Both the position numbers and the translations under genes were made by a program. Positions 45,592 through 57,061 of a stretch of 64,000 nucleotides of DNA are shown piece after piece; position 1 is the first letter of the stretch; each line of letters begins with the position of its first letter. The DNA is from Dacryopinax spathularia (lineage: Eukaryota > Basidiomycota > Dacrymycetes > Dacrymycetales > Dacrymycetaceae). A model generated the notes under the pieces. That model ran no database searches, was not told the DNA's origin, and saw nothing but the letters and a program-made list of their open reading frames with translations. The DNA is taken from the NCBI GenBank assembly GCA_037974965.1, contig JBBPFI010000006.1:310001-374000 (forward strand), read 5' to 3'.

Positions 45592-46756
45592 CTATGGATG
45601 TAACTGGTAATCTACACTATCAAGACCCATCCCAAACAAACTCTGTGAAAGACCGGTAGAGTGTGGAGCTCCTAGAGTCAGCTGGGACCGCAGCCACTCA
45701 GTCCGGAGCCCTGGGTCAGTACTCCCCATATACACATCCACTGCTGAGATATCCTGCCGAAAGAGCGTCATTCCGGCAATGACCTCTTGCCTTGTCAATC
45801 CCTCTTCAGCTTGCAACCGTTGGACCGCCTCTCTGCGACGCTCTGGTGAACTCTGAATACGGGAGGAACCTTCAGCAGATGCAGTGTTGGCAAGCGCATC
45901 AACAACCATCTGCATTGTGTTCTCCATTGCAGTGCTGATTGCAAAAAGCCCTGCTGTACCGGACTTGCGGAGGCGGGCCGGTTTGTCATCAGGAGCTGAA
46001 AGAGGTGACGAGGCTCGCTTCCGCTTGGGTGCTGGAGTGGCCGCTGGGGCATCATCCTGTCCAATGTGTTTTAATGACTGAGAGGCATAGGAAGAAACCG
46101 GTGCATACCTCAGACTCGCTCCGGTGATCAGGAGTTGCACCAAAGTCCGGCCAACTTGGGCTCCGTCTGCCATGCTCCCCATCATGTCCGGTCACCTCAT
46201 TCTCTGCTCCGCTCTCTCCCTCTTGAGTACTGGGTCGGAAGACATGTTCACCAGTGGCTATCGTATCCTTGGTGAGAAGGGCCATGGAGTCGTAAAGTGG
46301 AAATGGTTTTTTCCTCCATGGTTTGATTTGTGGATGCGACTTGATGGCCTTCTCCCAGGTATCTGGCTCAGCAGTAACCCGTTGATTGGCTTCATCCCAG
46401 CCAAAGCCAGAGAACTTGAGAGGGTCACGCAGGTCTCGTACGATCCGATACTGGCCTTTGAGCTATAGTAAATCAGTATGACGCTCCGAGGCATGAGCAA
46501 ATTTGCGCACCCTCTGCCAGCGAGCCTTGCAATGCTCTACCGTCTTGGGCACAGTCGGCTTCAGGACAGACAGCACCTCTACAACTCGCAGCCAGACAAC
46601 TGTCTTCCATCCACTCTGCGCCTGATTCCCCCTTTCCATCTCAAGCACCAGTTGCCGGACCATCTCAGCCTCGTCTTCAGCAGTCCATTCCGCCTTATCC
46701 TCCTTCACACCCTCTTCCTCCGGTGCTTTCTGTGCTTTCTTTCGCTTGGCAGCCAT
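45592..46756 (-). CDS. PIF/Harbinger second protein, Myb/SANT-like DNA-binding
   Basis: This is the partner protein that in PIF/Harbinger elements binds DNA and the transposase and helps it enter the nucleus. Exons 46756-46511, 46462-46109 and 46056-45592 total 1065 nt (354 residues). The Myb/SANT-like domain is at residues about 22-130: WTAEDEAEMVRQLVLEM, VEHCKARWQR, GFGWDEANQRVTAEPDTWEKAI and the closing FPLYDSMALL. Basic patches (KRKK near the start, APKRKRASS in the middle) may be nuclear signals. The tail is helical. Confidence 0.85.
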
Positions 46757-46999
46757 TGCTCTTTGGTGCTGGGAGAGGATAGACTTTTGAGGAAGGGAGC
46801 AGATAGCAGTACAGGGTATGTGAAGTCAGAGGAGATCGTCGAGAAAGTGGTTGACCGCAGTTTCTCAAAAGGGACCATGATCTGACGCGGTCATGGCCTT
46901 GATCCCGCACGGTCAAGGGTCACCGAACAGTCCGTCAACCTCTGGAGATTGCACGACCTCGACCTCGACCTCGATCTGGCAGATCACGCATGATCTCGT

Positions 47000-47015
47000 G
47001 CATCCGAACGGCCTC
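47000..47015 (-). repeat. Right terminal inverted repeat of the Harbinger element
   Basis: Complement GAGGCCGTTCGGATGC, followed by TAA. A short GACCTC triplication (about 46956-46973) lies just inside. Confidence 0.9.
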
Positions 47016-49468
47016 TAAATGTACAGAGGTGGAGGTGCCCTAGTCGTCAATTGAATCAGCTCGTATTCCGCTACGCCCCGATGACCGGGGGAGACAGTAT
47101 GGATCCTCACACGCGCTGGCGCGCTCCTGGCCAACCGCGACCAAAACCATATCGCCTAAACTCCGAGGAGCTCGCCCTCACAACCGACTTCGCGACCCTC
47201 TCCCCTCCCAAACTTGGTCGGTTGGCGTTATGTCGCCCCTCGAATGTCGCTAGGATTGTCAGCAGACGCAGCTGAGGGCAGCTGCTGTTGTCCGCTTTCG
47301 GTACAGCATACATGCGCGACTGCCAGAGAAGCCGTCTCGGATACGCGCGGAGTTAGGTCAGCTGGCTGCGTCGGGTTCTCGTCGTCTGGCCGGTGACTGT
47401 CAAGCCGACTTGGCGGGTCATGGAGGGGGATTGGGTGCCGACTCGATGTAGGAAGACGAGGACGGGTCGAGGGTTGATATCGCTTGCTTTGGGGATCACG
47501 TACCTTTGAGCGGGAAAGCGTTCCAATGCATCTGTGATCCTCGTCACACATTGGGCGGGTACATTCCGCAAATGGGACGCATACACAACCCTTACGTCTA
47601 CTCCCCGTTGCACCAAGTTTGTGCGTACAACGTGTCTAATTCGCGACGTCTGCGATGCTGATTGTTAGCTGATTATGCCTCCCTTCCATGTGCATCCAGT
47701 TCGTTCTGTTCCGTCTGCGCTTAAAGCCGTCCGACCAGTGGGCGACTACAGCTCCCGGCGAGATGCCGTCCGCTCGGGCAATCCCGCTTCGCTGCTCACT
47801 TTCCTCTTGGTTCAACCGCCAGGCTGAATGTTGAGAAGGACGGCTTCTCCGCTGTACAACTGTGCTTCTGTCTCTCCTGACCCGTCGAGCTGATTGGTAT
47901 CCCTACGCCTGTCCAAGTACACTATTTCACGGCCACCGGGGATTAGACTCGCGACACGAGGTTTCCGTCATGCACCGATATCTTTCGGCCTATTCAGTCA
48001 ACAATAAATGTCGAACTCGACTCGACTCGACGTCCTCGCTGCGAATAACACTGTCCGGCCGAAGAACGCCGCTTATCAGCTTGCGATGTGCACTTCCGAT
48101 ATGGAGGCAACGTAACTACCATCCTACGAAGGAGGTCCAAACAGGAAGGCAGCATGCGTCAACTCCCATGCCGTTCAGAATACTCTTTATCAACCACTCT
48201 CTTGGACACGTTCGGCAGCTGTTCGCTTCGTCCATTCCAGCCGGCATGTTTTTCTGACTTGGCAGTCGTGCTCAATGTCATTGTCCGCAGCCTCGTCGGC
48301 GGCGGTCAGACATCTGCCGAAGGCGGAACCCTGTCTCACCATGTTGGACATCAGTCAAGAAGCACAGTCCTCGTGCGTTCCCAAAGTGCCGGTAAAAGCA
48401 AGGGTGCACCGACAGCATGCCACTTATCTAGAAGCGAATTGGTGGAGCCGTTACTTGCCAGCATTTCGACTTCACCTGTCAATCGGAACGCCGAGGATTG
48501 TCCACGACCTGTCCGGTGAGGTGCAGCATCCCGAAGACCATCACCTTCGGACATTGCCATCGCGCCGGCATGATCGATCAACTTGTTGCGCCCATTGTCA
48601 AGGTACGAGAAGCAGCGACGATTTGGACCTGCCGGAGTCTGGTTGTGGCGGTGTTTCGAGCGTGTGAACGCCGGCATCTCTTGCTGCTTCCGCATACCTA
48701 ACCGCCTCCCTGGAGTTGTCCCTCAACTTCGACGGCGCACACCAACGACCCATCTCCTTCGCTTCCGCCGCCCCTTCGGGAAGTGCATACGACCCTATGC
48801 ACTACCAAATCAAGACATAGATGCTGCGATATGCAATGTGTCCGCGGTTTTACGTGGCCCGTGAAGACCAGGAAGCAGCCCTATCCCCAGGAGGAAGGCA
48901 GTTTCCTTGGGCCCAACGATAATTCGGACCCTCTCTCAGTATGATTCCCATTGTCTGATTATCGTCTGGACTTAGCCGGATCGCTGGCAGCATCTTCCCA
49001 ACTTCCGGAACCGGCACATTTTAGGCAGTCTTTGCGATTTAGACCACCTGGGCGGCCCTGGATTTGCACGGTATTTTCGGTCTCTTATCGTGGATCAGCT
49101 TCCTCCTGGTCGGATTCACAGGGAGATGCAATAAGGACACCGACACGTTCCATCTTGTGCCCGATGAAGATGATCCCCAATTCCAATCTTCCGTCATTCC
49201 ACCGCCGAAAAAATAATGGAGAACCTCTGCTGCCATCTGCTTCCCGTGTCCGCGCGCCCGTGCTCAGGCTCAGCTCACTCCTCTACCTTTCGGAAACTGT
49301 GGTGTCTCACATTTCGTGACCGATCCGCGGCAATGGTGCAATCCGGAAACGGCTTGAGGCGAGGCTAGGGCCAGAAGCACTTACGCCATGAGGCAGTAGA
49401 GTCATGCAATAGCGGCATGCGCGCACGAGCGTGCCCAGTTCCCTAGCTGGGGTCGAGCGGTTACCGCG
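47016..49468. other. Gene-poor spacer
   Basis: I find no gene with credible introns or family motifs in about 2.4 kb. Several open stretches of 100-140 codons exist, but their composition looks random. A stretch near 49105-49215 (TDTFHLVPDEDDPQFQSSV) reads somewhat like a decayed coding exon. Confidence 0.5.
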
Positions 49469-49477
49469 TATTTAAAG
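49469..49477 (+). promoter_or_regulatory. TATA-like box of the UPF0643 gene
   Basis: TATTTAAAG lies about 80 bases before the ATG at 49549. Confidence 0.4.
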
Positions 49478-49548
49478 CTAGTTGCGACGTGCAGGCTACT
49501 AGGCTACTTCCCAACGCGCTCCTCCCATCCCCTGCACGCCTCTCCATC

Positions 49549-50522
49549 ATGCTCGCCTCGCCTTTCGTGCCCGTCTCTGCCCATATGGGCGTCGATATGC
49601 CTATTGATGTGCCCGTCATTGAGTCGGCCAAGTCGAGCCATGCTGAGGCGACAACAACTGGTGATCCTCATACCTTCCCCGAAATGGGCCCTGCGGTTGC
49701 AGGTCAGATCGCCGCACCAATCCTTTACCTGCCTCCTCTGCTCTCGTCTCTGCCAACTTGCCACCATCACGCATCAGATGCCTGCCAGGCCGCCCACTTC
49801 CCGCTAAAACCGCTCCACACCGAAGTTCGTCTCCCAGATATCGACCCTGCTTCGCTGTCTCTTCATCACGCGCTCCACAACTTCCGACCGGTGGATAGGG
49901 ACTATTCGTCCAAGCGATATGCGGAGGCGTTCAACTGGGATGAGATGCTCCTACCCCTCGAGGAGGAGCGCGAGTGGTACTGTGTCGCCTTCCGAAGCAA
50001 ACGCAAGAAGGGGAGCAACAGTGAGGCGTTGTATGCGGCAGATGCGAAGGCGCATGACGAGGCGATCCGGAACGGCGGATTGATGTGAGCCCCTTCCTTT
50101 CCAAAGTCAAGAGCCGCCCCTGACGACTGCTGGTCCAATTCCACAGCATGTATTGGTGCGTACCCACTCCGAGCGGAGTGCAGCAACACAGCCCAGGGGA
50201 TTTAGAGCGTTGCTGACTCTATATAGGTACGGGGTACCGGACGAGAGGACCGGATTGAACCTCGCCACGTGCATTTGGCAGTCTCGCAAGCACGCCGTTT
50301 TGGGGGCATCCAAGCCGTCCCACATTCAAGCCATGCGGCTGGCTGCCGAGTCGGTAAGCCCCTGCCCGGCTCGTCGCCGTCCTGCGTCCAAGAAGAGCAA
50401 GATGGCTGATGTCGCCTCCACAGTACGATATCTATCGGCTGGAGAGATATGTTTTACGGAAGACCGCCGGAGAGCGGGCGGTCTCCGTTGAGGAGTATCA
50501 AGGTGGAGAGGTGGGGTGGTAA
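49549..50522 (+). CDS. UPF0643-family protein (conserved fungal, unknown function)
   Basis: The conserved block starts with FNWDEMLLPLEEEREWYCVAFRSKRK near 49938, then LYAADAKAHDEAIRNGGL. Across two introns follow MYWYGVPDERTGLNLATCIW and SRKHAVLGASKPSHIQAMR, and after a third intron YDIYRLERYVLRK and a final GGEVGW. This matches the S. pombe PB2B2.08-like UPF0643 family as I remember it. Introns are near 50085-50146, 50155-50227 and 50356-50423. The N-terminal 130 residues are variable and proline-rich. I chose the ATG at 49549 because the upstream in-frame start is not ATG and a TATA-like box fits this start. Confidence 0.75.
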
Positions 50523-51068
50523 GCTAAGCCGAGGCAGGAAAGAGCACGAGGACGAGGAGGATAGGAGTTGGAAGCCGACAGTTTGGCAGCCAGGGTTGAT
50601 CCGCCGGCCAGATGATTGTCCATGCGCGCACGTTTGAGGAGCCGCGATGTTGATCTGATGCAACAATGATGGACTGACAGTGGATTCCACGATTGTTGGG
50701 AATCCGAGATGTACCTGAATACCCATAGACATGCTACCCGAAATAGATATCAGCATCAACAACTCAGGAGCCAGTAGAAGAACCGTTGAGCGGCAAGAAG
50801 CGGTACTGACGAAAGGAGCGCATCAACGAGGTGACCGTTTCGGCTGTTCGCGGGGTATCGCGATGGATGCCATAAGCAGAATCACGAGGAGCGCGTCAGC
50901 CAATCAGGGAGCGGTGATCGGGGTCTTGCGAGCCGGGATGAACCCGCCCACCAAAGAGCACCACAGAGACAGAAGCCGCGTAGCTGGGTCGGGCGAGCAA
51001 GTCGACAGACGGATAGGTCGTCGGTCGTTCAGCCCTCTCACCGTTCCTCCTCTCGACGACGACCTCCC
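50523..51068. other. Spacer between the UPF0643 and gamma-glutamyltransferase genes
   Basis: No gene is visible. It must hold the UPF0643 3' UTR and the promoter of the gamma-glutamyltransferase gene. Confidence 0.5.
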
Positions 51069-54047
51069 ATGGCTGAAACTGGCGAGGTCGTGGGCAAGGA
51101 CACAACACCTCGCGCCAAATCCCCCAGTCACGTTAAATGGGCACCAGAACCTGCTTCCGAGCATGAGCGAAGACCGCTCCTGGATGACGACATTGAGCGT
51201 GCGGATGAGGTGGAAGAGGACGAGGACGGCGAAGACGACTCGGCCGGCTCCGTCTCTCGCTTGCATCGAAAGTCCAAGCTTGGTCTCCTGCTGGGAGGCC
51301 GTAGACGGTCATCGTTCTCGGGGAACAGCGACGACGAGCGGGCCGCCGGTAGACGCCGCAGATGGTGGCTGTATGCTGTCGCGTGGGCGCTGTTGGCCCT
51401 GCTAATAGTGGGCGTGATCATTGGTGCGATGGAGTTGGATAAAGATGGTGCGCCCGCTTCTCATATCATTTCTGGATGGACTGCTGATCGCATCTTGCAT
51501 GGACACGCAGATCATCCCACGGGGCCGTATCCCGGTCCTCCACAACACTCGTCAGCGCCGACAGGGACGTTCACAGTACCTCATGCCGAACCAACCGGTA
51601 CGTCTATGTCGCGTGACCATTGCTTTCCCGCTCATCCGGCACACAGGCAAACCCCGCAATACGGCATACATGATCAAGGCGAGCACGGGTGCCGTTGCGA
51701 CTGAAAACGTGCTATGCTCGGAGATGGGAGTGGACATCCTAAAGGCAAATTGCCTGTTCTCGTCCGCATTTGATGGTGTCTGAGTGTGTATTGTCTGTTA
51801 GGCTGGAGGATCGGCTGTTGATGCCGTCGTTACGTCTGCGCTTTGTGGTGTGTCTGCTTCCTTGTATGCTATCGGCTGGGGTTGACATATATGCGTCTCG
51901 GTCTAAAGTTGGCACGGTCAACTCGTTCTCATCAGGTATGCATGATGATCCGGTCCTGAATTTCCACGTTGATGAGCGTCATGATGTTAGGAATTGGAGG
52001 GTTAGTCCCTGTGTGTATACCAGTGAACGGGCATTCTAAGCAACGCAACTTGCAGAGGCGGGTTCATGACCATCCGGCCGCCGTCAGGGAAACCAATCTC
52101 GATCGACTTCCGAGAAGTTGCGCCCTCCGCCTCTAACGCCACTATGTTCGGCAAAGATCCACTGACTTCGCTCTTTGGTGGCCTGGCTGTCGGGGTGCCA
52201 GGTGAGCTGCGTGGATTGGAACTGGCACATAATCTTTACGGTCGGCTGCCATGGAAGGACGTCGTCGAGCCTGTCGCGAAGCTTGCGGCTGGCTGGCACG
52301 TCCAGCCTGAGCTGGCCAGACGCATTCCTGTGCGTGCCTTCCCCTACCTCTCGGCCTATCTTGCTCGGGCTGATCGTCGGACCTTCTAATTTCCCCGTGC
52401 CTAGTGGCTGGAGATGTTCGGCAGAAAGGCCCAGATCGCTCAGGAGTGGAAGGATATCTTTGCGCCCAAAGGGGAGTGGCTCAGGGAAGGTGAATGGATC
52501 GAGCGGACCAACTACTCGCGAACGCTCCAGACGATCGCCGAGCGGGGCGCTGATGCGTTCTACACTGTGCGTGCTTCTTATTCTTCATTGTCAGGGATCT
52601 TCTGCCTTCCTTGATCTTCCATCACCGAAGTTCGATCGCTGATGACAGACCGTGATAATAGGGGGAGATTGCCGAATCCATCGTCGCCAAGATCCGCGCA
52701 ACTGGTGGGATCATGACAATGGAGGATCTTGCGTCCTACCGGCCAAATATGTACGACTCGATCGTGGGCTCGTACAGGGGCAACAAGGTGTACACAACAG
52801 CGGCACCAACCAGCGGGCCGGTCCTCCTCCACATTCTCAACATGTGCGAGAAGTTCGATTTCCCAGGGGAGGGGCTCACTCCGCTTAATGTGCATCGCAT
52901 GGTTGAAGCGCTCAAGTGTGAGAAGCTGCCCGCTTATCTTGTTTACGCTCCCTTCTGATCCGCATTCTTCCGCACAGTCGGCTTCGCTGCACGGACGGAA
53001 ATTGGAGACCTAGCCTTCTTCCCGAATCATACTGCCCGAATCGCTGAGATTGCTACCAAGGAGTTCAGCGCGGAGAAGTGGGCAATGATCGATGAAGTAC
53101 GTATAACCGGCTTCCCCACACTTCACGGAGCTTCTGAGGCTGATGCTCCTTATCGTAGGAACAAACGCATACCCCTGACTATTGTAGGCCTGGGCCATTC
53201 ATTACAATGCACGGTACTGACGAGGATCAGACGGACCGATATTCGATATACCCGCAGATCACGGCACCGTAAGGGCTTCTTTGTTATTTTCAGCACATCA
53301 CACTAAGGCCCCCATCAGACGCATATGTCCATTGTTGACAAGGACGGCATGGCAGTGGCGCTGACCACTACTGTAAACCTTATCTTCGGTTCCCAGGTTA
53401 TGGACCCGGTTACGGGAATCATCCTTAATGATGAGGTGCGCATGATTACATGACATCACGGTTTCCTTCCCTGACCCGCGTGATGCAGCTGGACGACTTC
53501 TCGCGGCCTGGCATTCCCAACTATTTTGGTTTCCCACCATCACCTTGTATGCTTGCCAGGCCGCCGCCTTGTCTGCTTGACTGATTCAATATGACAGACA
53601 ACTACCCGGCGCCTGGCAAACGCCCAGTTTCTTCGACCGCGCCCACAATCCTCGAACGCCCAGACGGCTCCTTCCTCATGGCCCTGGGCGGTTCCGGCGG
53701 GAGCCGGATCTTCGGAGGTGTGGCACAGGTCATCCTTGGCATGGACTGGGGATTCGATATTGGCCGGGCTGTCGAGTACCCGCGGGTGCACGATCAGCTT
53801 TACCCGGCCGAGGTGTCCATTGAGTCGACTTTCCCCTCGGAGCTTGTAGAAGGCTTGAGGGTCAAGGGGCATAATATTAGCATGATCGATATCAACCAGG
53901 GAGTATGCGAGATCCAGGCTGTTAAGTCTGAAAGCGATGGGTTCCTATACGGTATGTCTCTTCCCACTGGCTGACGGAGGTGTTTGCTGACGTATGTCGG
54001 CAGCGGCCAGCGACTCCCGGAAACACGGCATCGCCGCCGGTTACTAA
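51069..54047 (+). CDS. ggt: Gamma-glutamyltransferase, type II membrane protein
   Basis: GGT cleaves glutathione and gamma-glutamyl conjugates at the vacuole or cell surface. The protein starts with an acidic cytosolic tail, then RRRR and one membrane anchor ([21 protein letters not shown]). The catalytic part shows [62 protein letters not shown] and, before the small subunit, [17 protein letters not shown]. The Thr opening TTHMSIVD is the self-cleavage and catalytic nucleophile. [14 protein letters not shown] near 53690 is part of the active-site pocket. About a dozen short introns interrupt the gene. One (51745-51801) begins GC. A 10-nt microexon (51991-52000) supplies the centre of SGIGGGGF. 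The last exon ends HGIAAGY at 54047. The gene appears intact. Confidence 0.9.
51991..52000 (+). other. 10-nt microexon of the gamma-glutamyltransferase gene
   Basis: GAATTGGAGG lies between two 55-nt introns, 51936-51990 (GTATGC...TTAG) and 52001-52055 (GTTAGT...GCAG). Only its inclusion keeps the frame and yields the family-conserved SSGIGGGGFMT. Confidence 0.8.
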
Positions 54048-54240
54048 GAGCATAGAAGAGAAGTTAAGGTATAGAAGCTGTATCGGTTTATGGGCTACAT
54101 AGACGTGGATGTAATGTGACGCCACTATCACTCAGGCTCCATGGTATTCCCAAAGAAAGAACAAGTCATACATACAGATGGGTATTCTGCTCGCCTGTCG
54201 CCCCATCATGATGGGCATCAACAAGACGTAGAAGGAGATA

Positions 54241-57061
54241 TCAACTGGCATTATCGCCTCCCGCGCTGCTCGAACCAGCCGAGACAGCCCTCAACACCTC
54301 CCCCGGGCTGGCGCTCACCTTCTCCAAGGACCCGTTCTGCTCTGCCTGCTGAACAAGCTTGACGATAGGCTCGAAAAGCCTGGTGATCTCCGCCAGCTTC
54401 TCGTCCGTGAACTCCTTATGCTTCTGCCGCGCTTTGTCGAGCATGCCTTTGACGGACGCGTCGACCGCGACGGATAATCGTGGCCAGAGGGAGGCGTAGA
54501 TATGCTCGATCGACGGAGCAGCCGGAAGGCTGTATACCGCGGACGAAAGCTACAGAAAGCCTATTAGCACATTGGGCTCTGCACGGGCAGAAACGAACTT
54601 ACAGTGTGATGCATCTCCTCTAAATCCGCCAACCGATTAGCCAAATCCAGCACCCGCTCGGACAACTCTTCCATCCCCCCCGACCGGCCCGCATTCCCCT
54701 CCTCAAGCTCCTTGACCCTCCCCTGTAGCTTCACGACCATCTCCCTCAGCGCCTTCTCTCTCTCAGAAGCAGGAGCAGAAGCAGAAGCAGGAACACTCTC
54801 CATCTTTCCCTTCCTGGGACTTTCGGTCGGGCTGCTCGCAGCGAGGGTGGACTCGAGTTTCTCAAGCCGGTCTTGCATGCCTTTGAACCTTTTCTCGGCT
54901 GATTGAGCAGATAGAACGGCCGATTTGACGTCTTTTTCCAGCCGACGTTCCCGCTCACGAGTGACGATCTCGTTCGTCGCTCTCTCCGCACCGCGGGCCT
55001 CATCGGCCTTCTTAGCCGCTTCCTTCGTCTCGTCCAGCTCGGACTTCAAAGCTTGCAGGGAGAGGATCGACTCCTGCTGTTGCTTAAGCAAACGATCGAT
55101 CATTTCTTGCTGTTTTGCCATTGCTGCATCCCTCTCCTTCCCATCCTCCTGGCTCCGCTCGGCCGCCTGGACACCCAATTGGATAGTCTCGAACAACAGT
55201 TCCAACCCCACATCAACAGCCAGAGCATGCGCCTCGCTCTCCCTCTGCAGGACGGCAACCTCGGACTCTAGGCGCTCCGTTTCCTTCGCTAGGCTTTCGG
55301 TGCCGAGCCCGCTCCCAATGCTGCGAGTGACGGCGCGGGCCGTTTCACGTAAATAGGTCAGTCGGCGCTGGGCGGCTGTCATCCGGCGCCGGGCTTCCGT
55401 GGCGAGTATTATCTCCCTGCGTAGCACAGCATATTAGCACACAGCACATAGCAGGCAACCAGGCAGAATAAATGAGAAAGACTGAGTGAAAGGATAGGTG
55501 GAATGAGAGATGGGGAATAGACGCACTCAGTAACGACCCTCCCCCTCTCCGCCCCATCCAATCCCACAATCTCCTCCCTAGTCTTCGCAGCCGGAAGAGC
55601 CTCCTCAGCGCCAAGCAGGATACTAGCGGGCGAAGGAGCGCCCGGGGTGTATGCATATCTCTTCGATGCCTGCGCAGTGCTGGTCGAAGTTGAAGAGGAG
55701 GGCACGCGTTGACTGGCTGGACCGAAAGAGCCTGGTGGCCGGCTGGGGCGGGCGGTCGATATCCCTCCCCCTCCTCCGGCGGGTGTGGAGGATGTGCGGG
55801 GGAAGAGAGGGAGTCGGACGCCCCCTGTGCTTGGCTGACCTGGTCCGGCACTGCTGTTGGGCGTACCGGAACTCTGCTGCCTCGCGAAAGACGGCATCCC
55901 ACCCCCACTCGTCCCACTCACCGGAGGCGCAGAGATAGGCGAAGCGCTAAAGATCCCTCCTGCCTCACCCCCTCCAGCACTCCCAGGAGTAGCGAGCGGT
56001 GCCCGCAGTCTCGGATCTCTACCCACACCAGGGGAAGCCGCCGCCGCCGCTGTCGATGCCGACGCTGAGGCTGAGGACGGCTCTGGACCTGGACCTGGAC
56101 CTGGGGAGGCGGCCGCTGTTGGTCTGAGCATTTGGAGGTAGGTCTGGACTGAGAGGGGGAGGGAGGTGGGGATGTCGATATGCAGCTGCTCTGGTTGTTG
56201 CTGCTGTTGCTGTTGCTGTTGGGCGACTGGGTCTTGTTCGCTCGGGGCTGGAGGAGGGGTGCTGGAAGGTGGCGGCGGGGGAGGAGGGCGTGTAGGTTCG
56301 GGTTCTGCTTGTGGCGGCGGAGGAGGAGGAGGACCAGGAAGAGCAGCAGCGTCGAGCCGAGTGCGTTTTGAAAGACGGTCGAACGCGTCGGAGTCTTGCG
56401 ATTCCGCGCGAGTGCGTTTTGTTGGGCTTGCATCGTCCGTGTTTGAGCCGTAGCCGTAGGAAAGAGATGACCCAGTGTCGGGTAGAGCGTCGACCCCCTG
56501 GCCCCACGGCCTTGGCTCAGGCGACCTTGCTCTCCCCCCGTCCCTTGCACCTCCTCCTCCTCCTCGGCCAGCCCACCCGCCATCCCTCTCCCTATTATCC
56601 CTACCATCCCTCTCCAGCCCACGATCGTTCCCAAATCCCCTGCTCCTGCCCCTCCCCCCTCCCCCTCCCCCTCCGCCCCGGTCCCGATCCCGATCCCTAC
56701 CTTCCAGAGCCCGCCGCTGTGCCCACACATCCTGTCGCTCGAGCTCGTACGCCCTCCCGCGCGGTCTTTCGGCGTTCTGGAACTCGGGATCGTCAGGATG
56801 CTGGAAACTGCAGTTCGGGCCTCTGTCGCACCCTCTGCCTATGGGTTGGCCTTGGGAGGTGTAGTACTGCTCTTCTGTAAGCACCGCAGCTCTCTCCCAC
56901 AAGATCAGGATGGAGAAAGGGTACGAGGTTGTAGATGATGATGGTGATGGTTGGAAAGGAAAGGGATGAGGAGAGGGAGAGAGACGCACTTTACACTGAA
57001 TATTCACTTTCTTCCCTAACGGCCGCGGGAGGGGCCGATCATCCCGCTTTGATCCGCTCAT
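54241..57061 (-). CDS. CCCH zinc-finger and coiled-coil protein
   Basis: A probable RNA-binding or chromatin-related protein; the exact role is unknown. It starts MSGSKRDDRPLPRPLGKK at 57061. After a first intron of about 130 nt the zinc finger is completed (QC, then YYTSQGQPIGRGCDRGPNCSFQH, i.e. C-x5-C-x3-H at its end). Next comes an arginine/glycine-rich stretch with GGGGGGGG, a proline-rich part and a glutamine run (near 56195-56220), then serine/alanine-rich sequence. After a second intron near 55412-55525 the C-terminal 300 residues are a long coiled coil (EARRRMTAAQRRL through LEEMHH). A third intron near 54550-54605 precedes the last exon, ending GGDNAS. Its stop faces that of the GGT gene, 194 bases away. 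Confidence 0.75.

Larger units (their letters stand above)
44101..47015 (+). mobile_element. Complete PIF/Harbinger DNA transposon, 2915 bp
   Basis: The left end GAGCGCGTTCGGATGC (44101-44116) and the inverted right end GAGGCCGTTCGGATGC (47000-47015) match at 14 of 16 bases. TAA flanks both sides (44098-44100 and 47016-47018), the 3-bp TWA-type target duplication of this superfamily. Inside are an intact DDE transposase gene on the plus strand and an intact Myb/SANT-like gene on the minus strand, the standard two-protein set. Nothing in it looks damaged, so it may be autonomous and recently inserted. Confidence 0.93.

Noticed and set aside
48000-49320. Open stretches of 100-140 codons at 47862-48667 and 48951-49319
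   Set aside because: No ATG context, splice signals or motifs; length is within what this base composition gives by chance.
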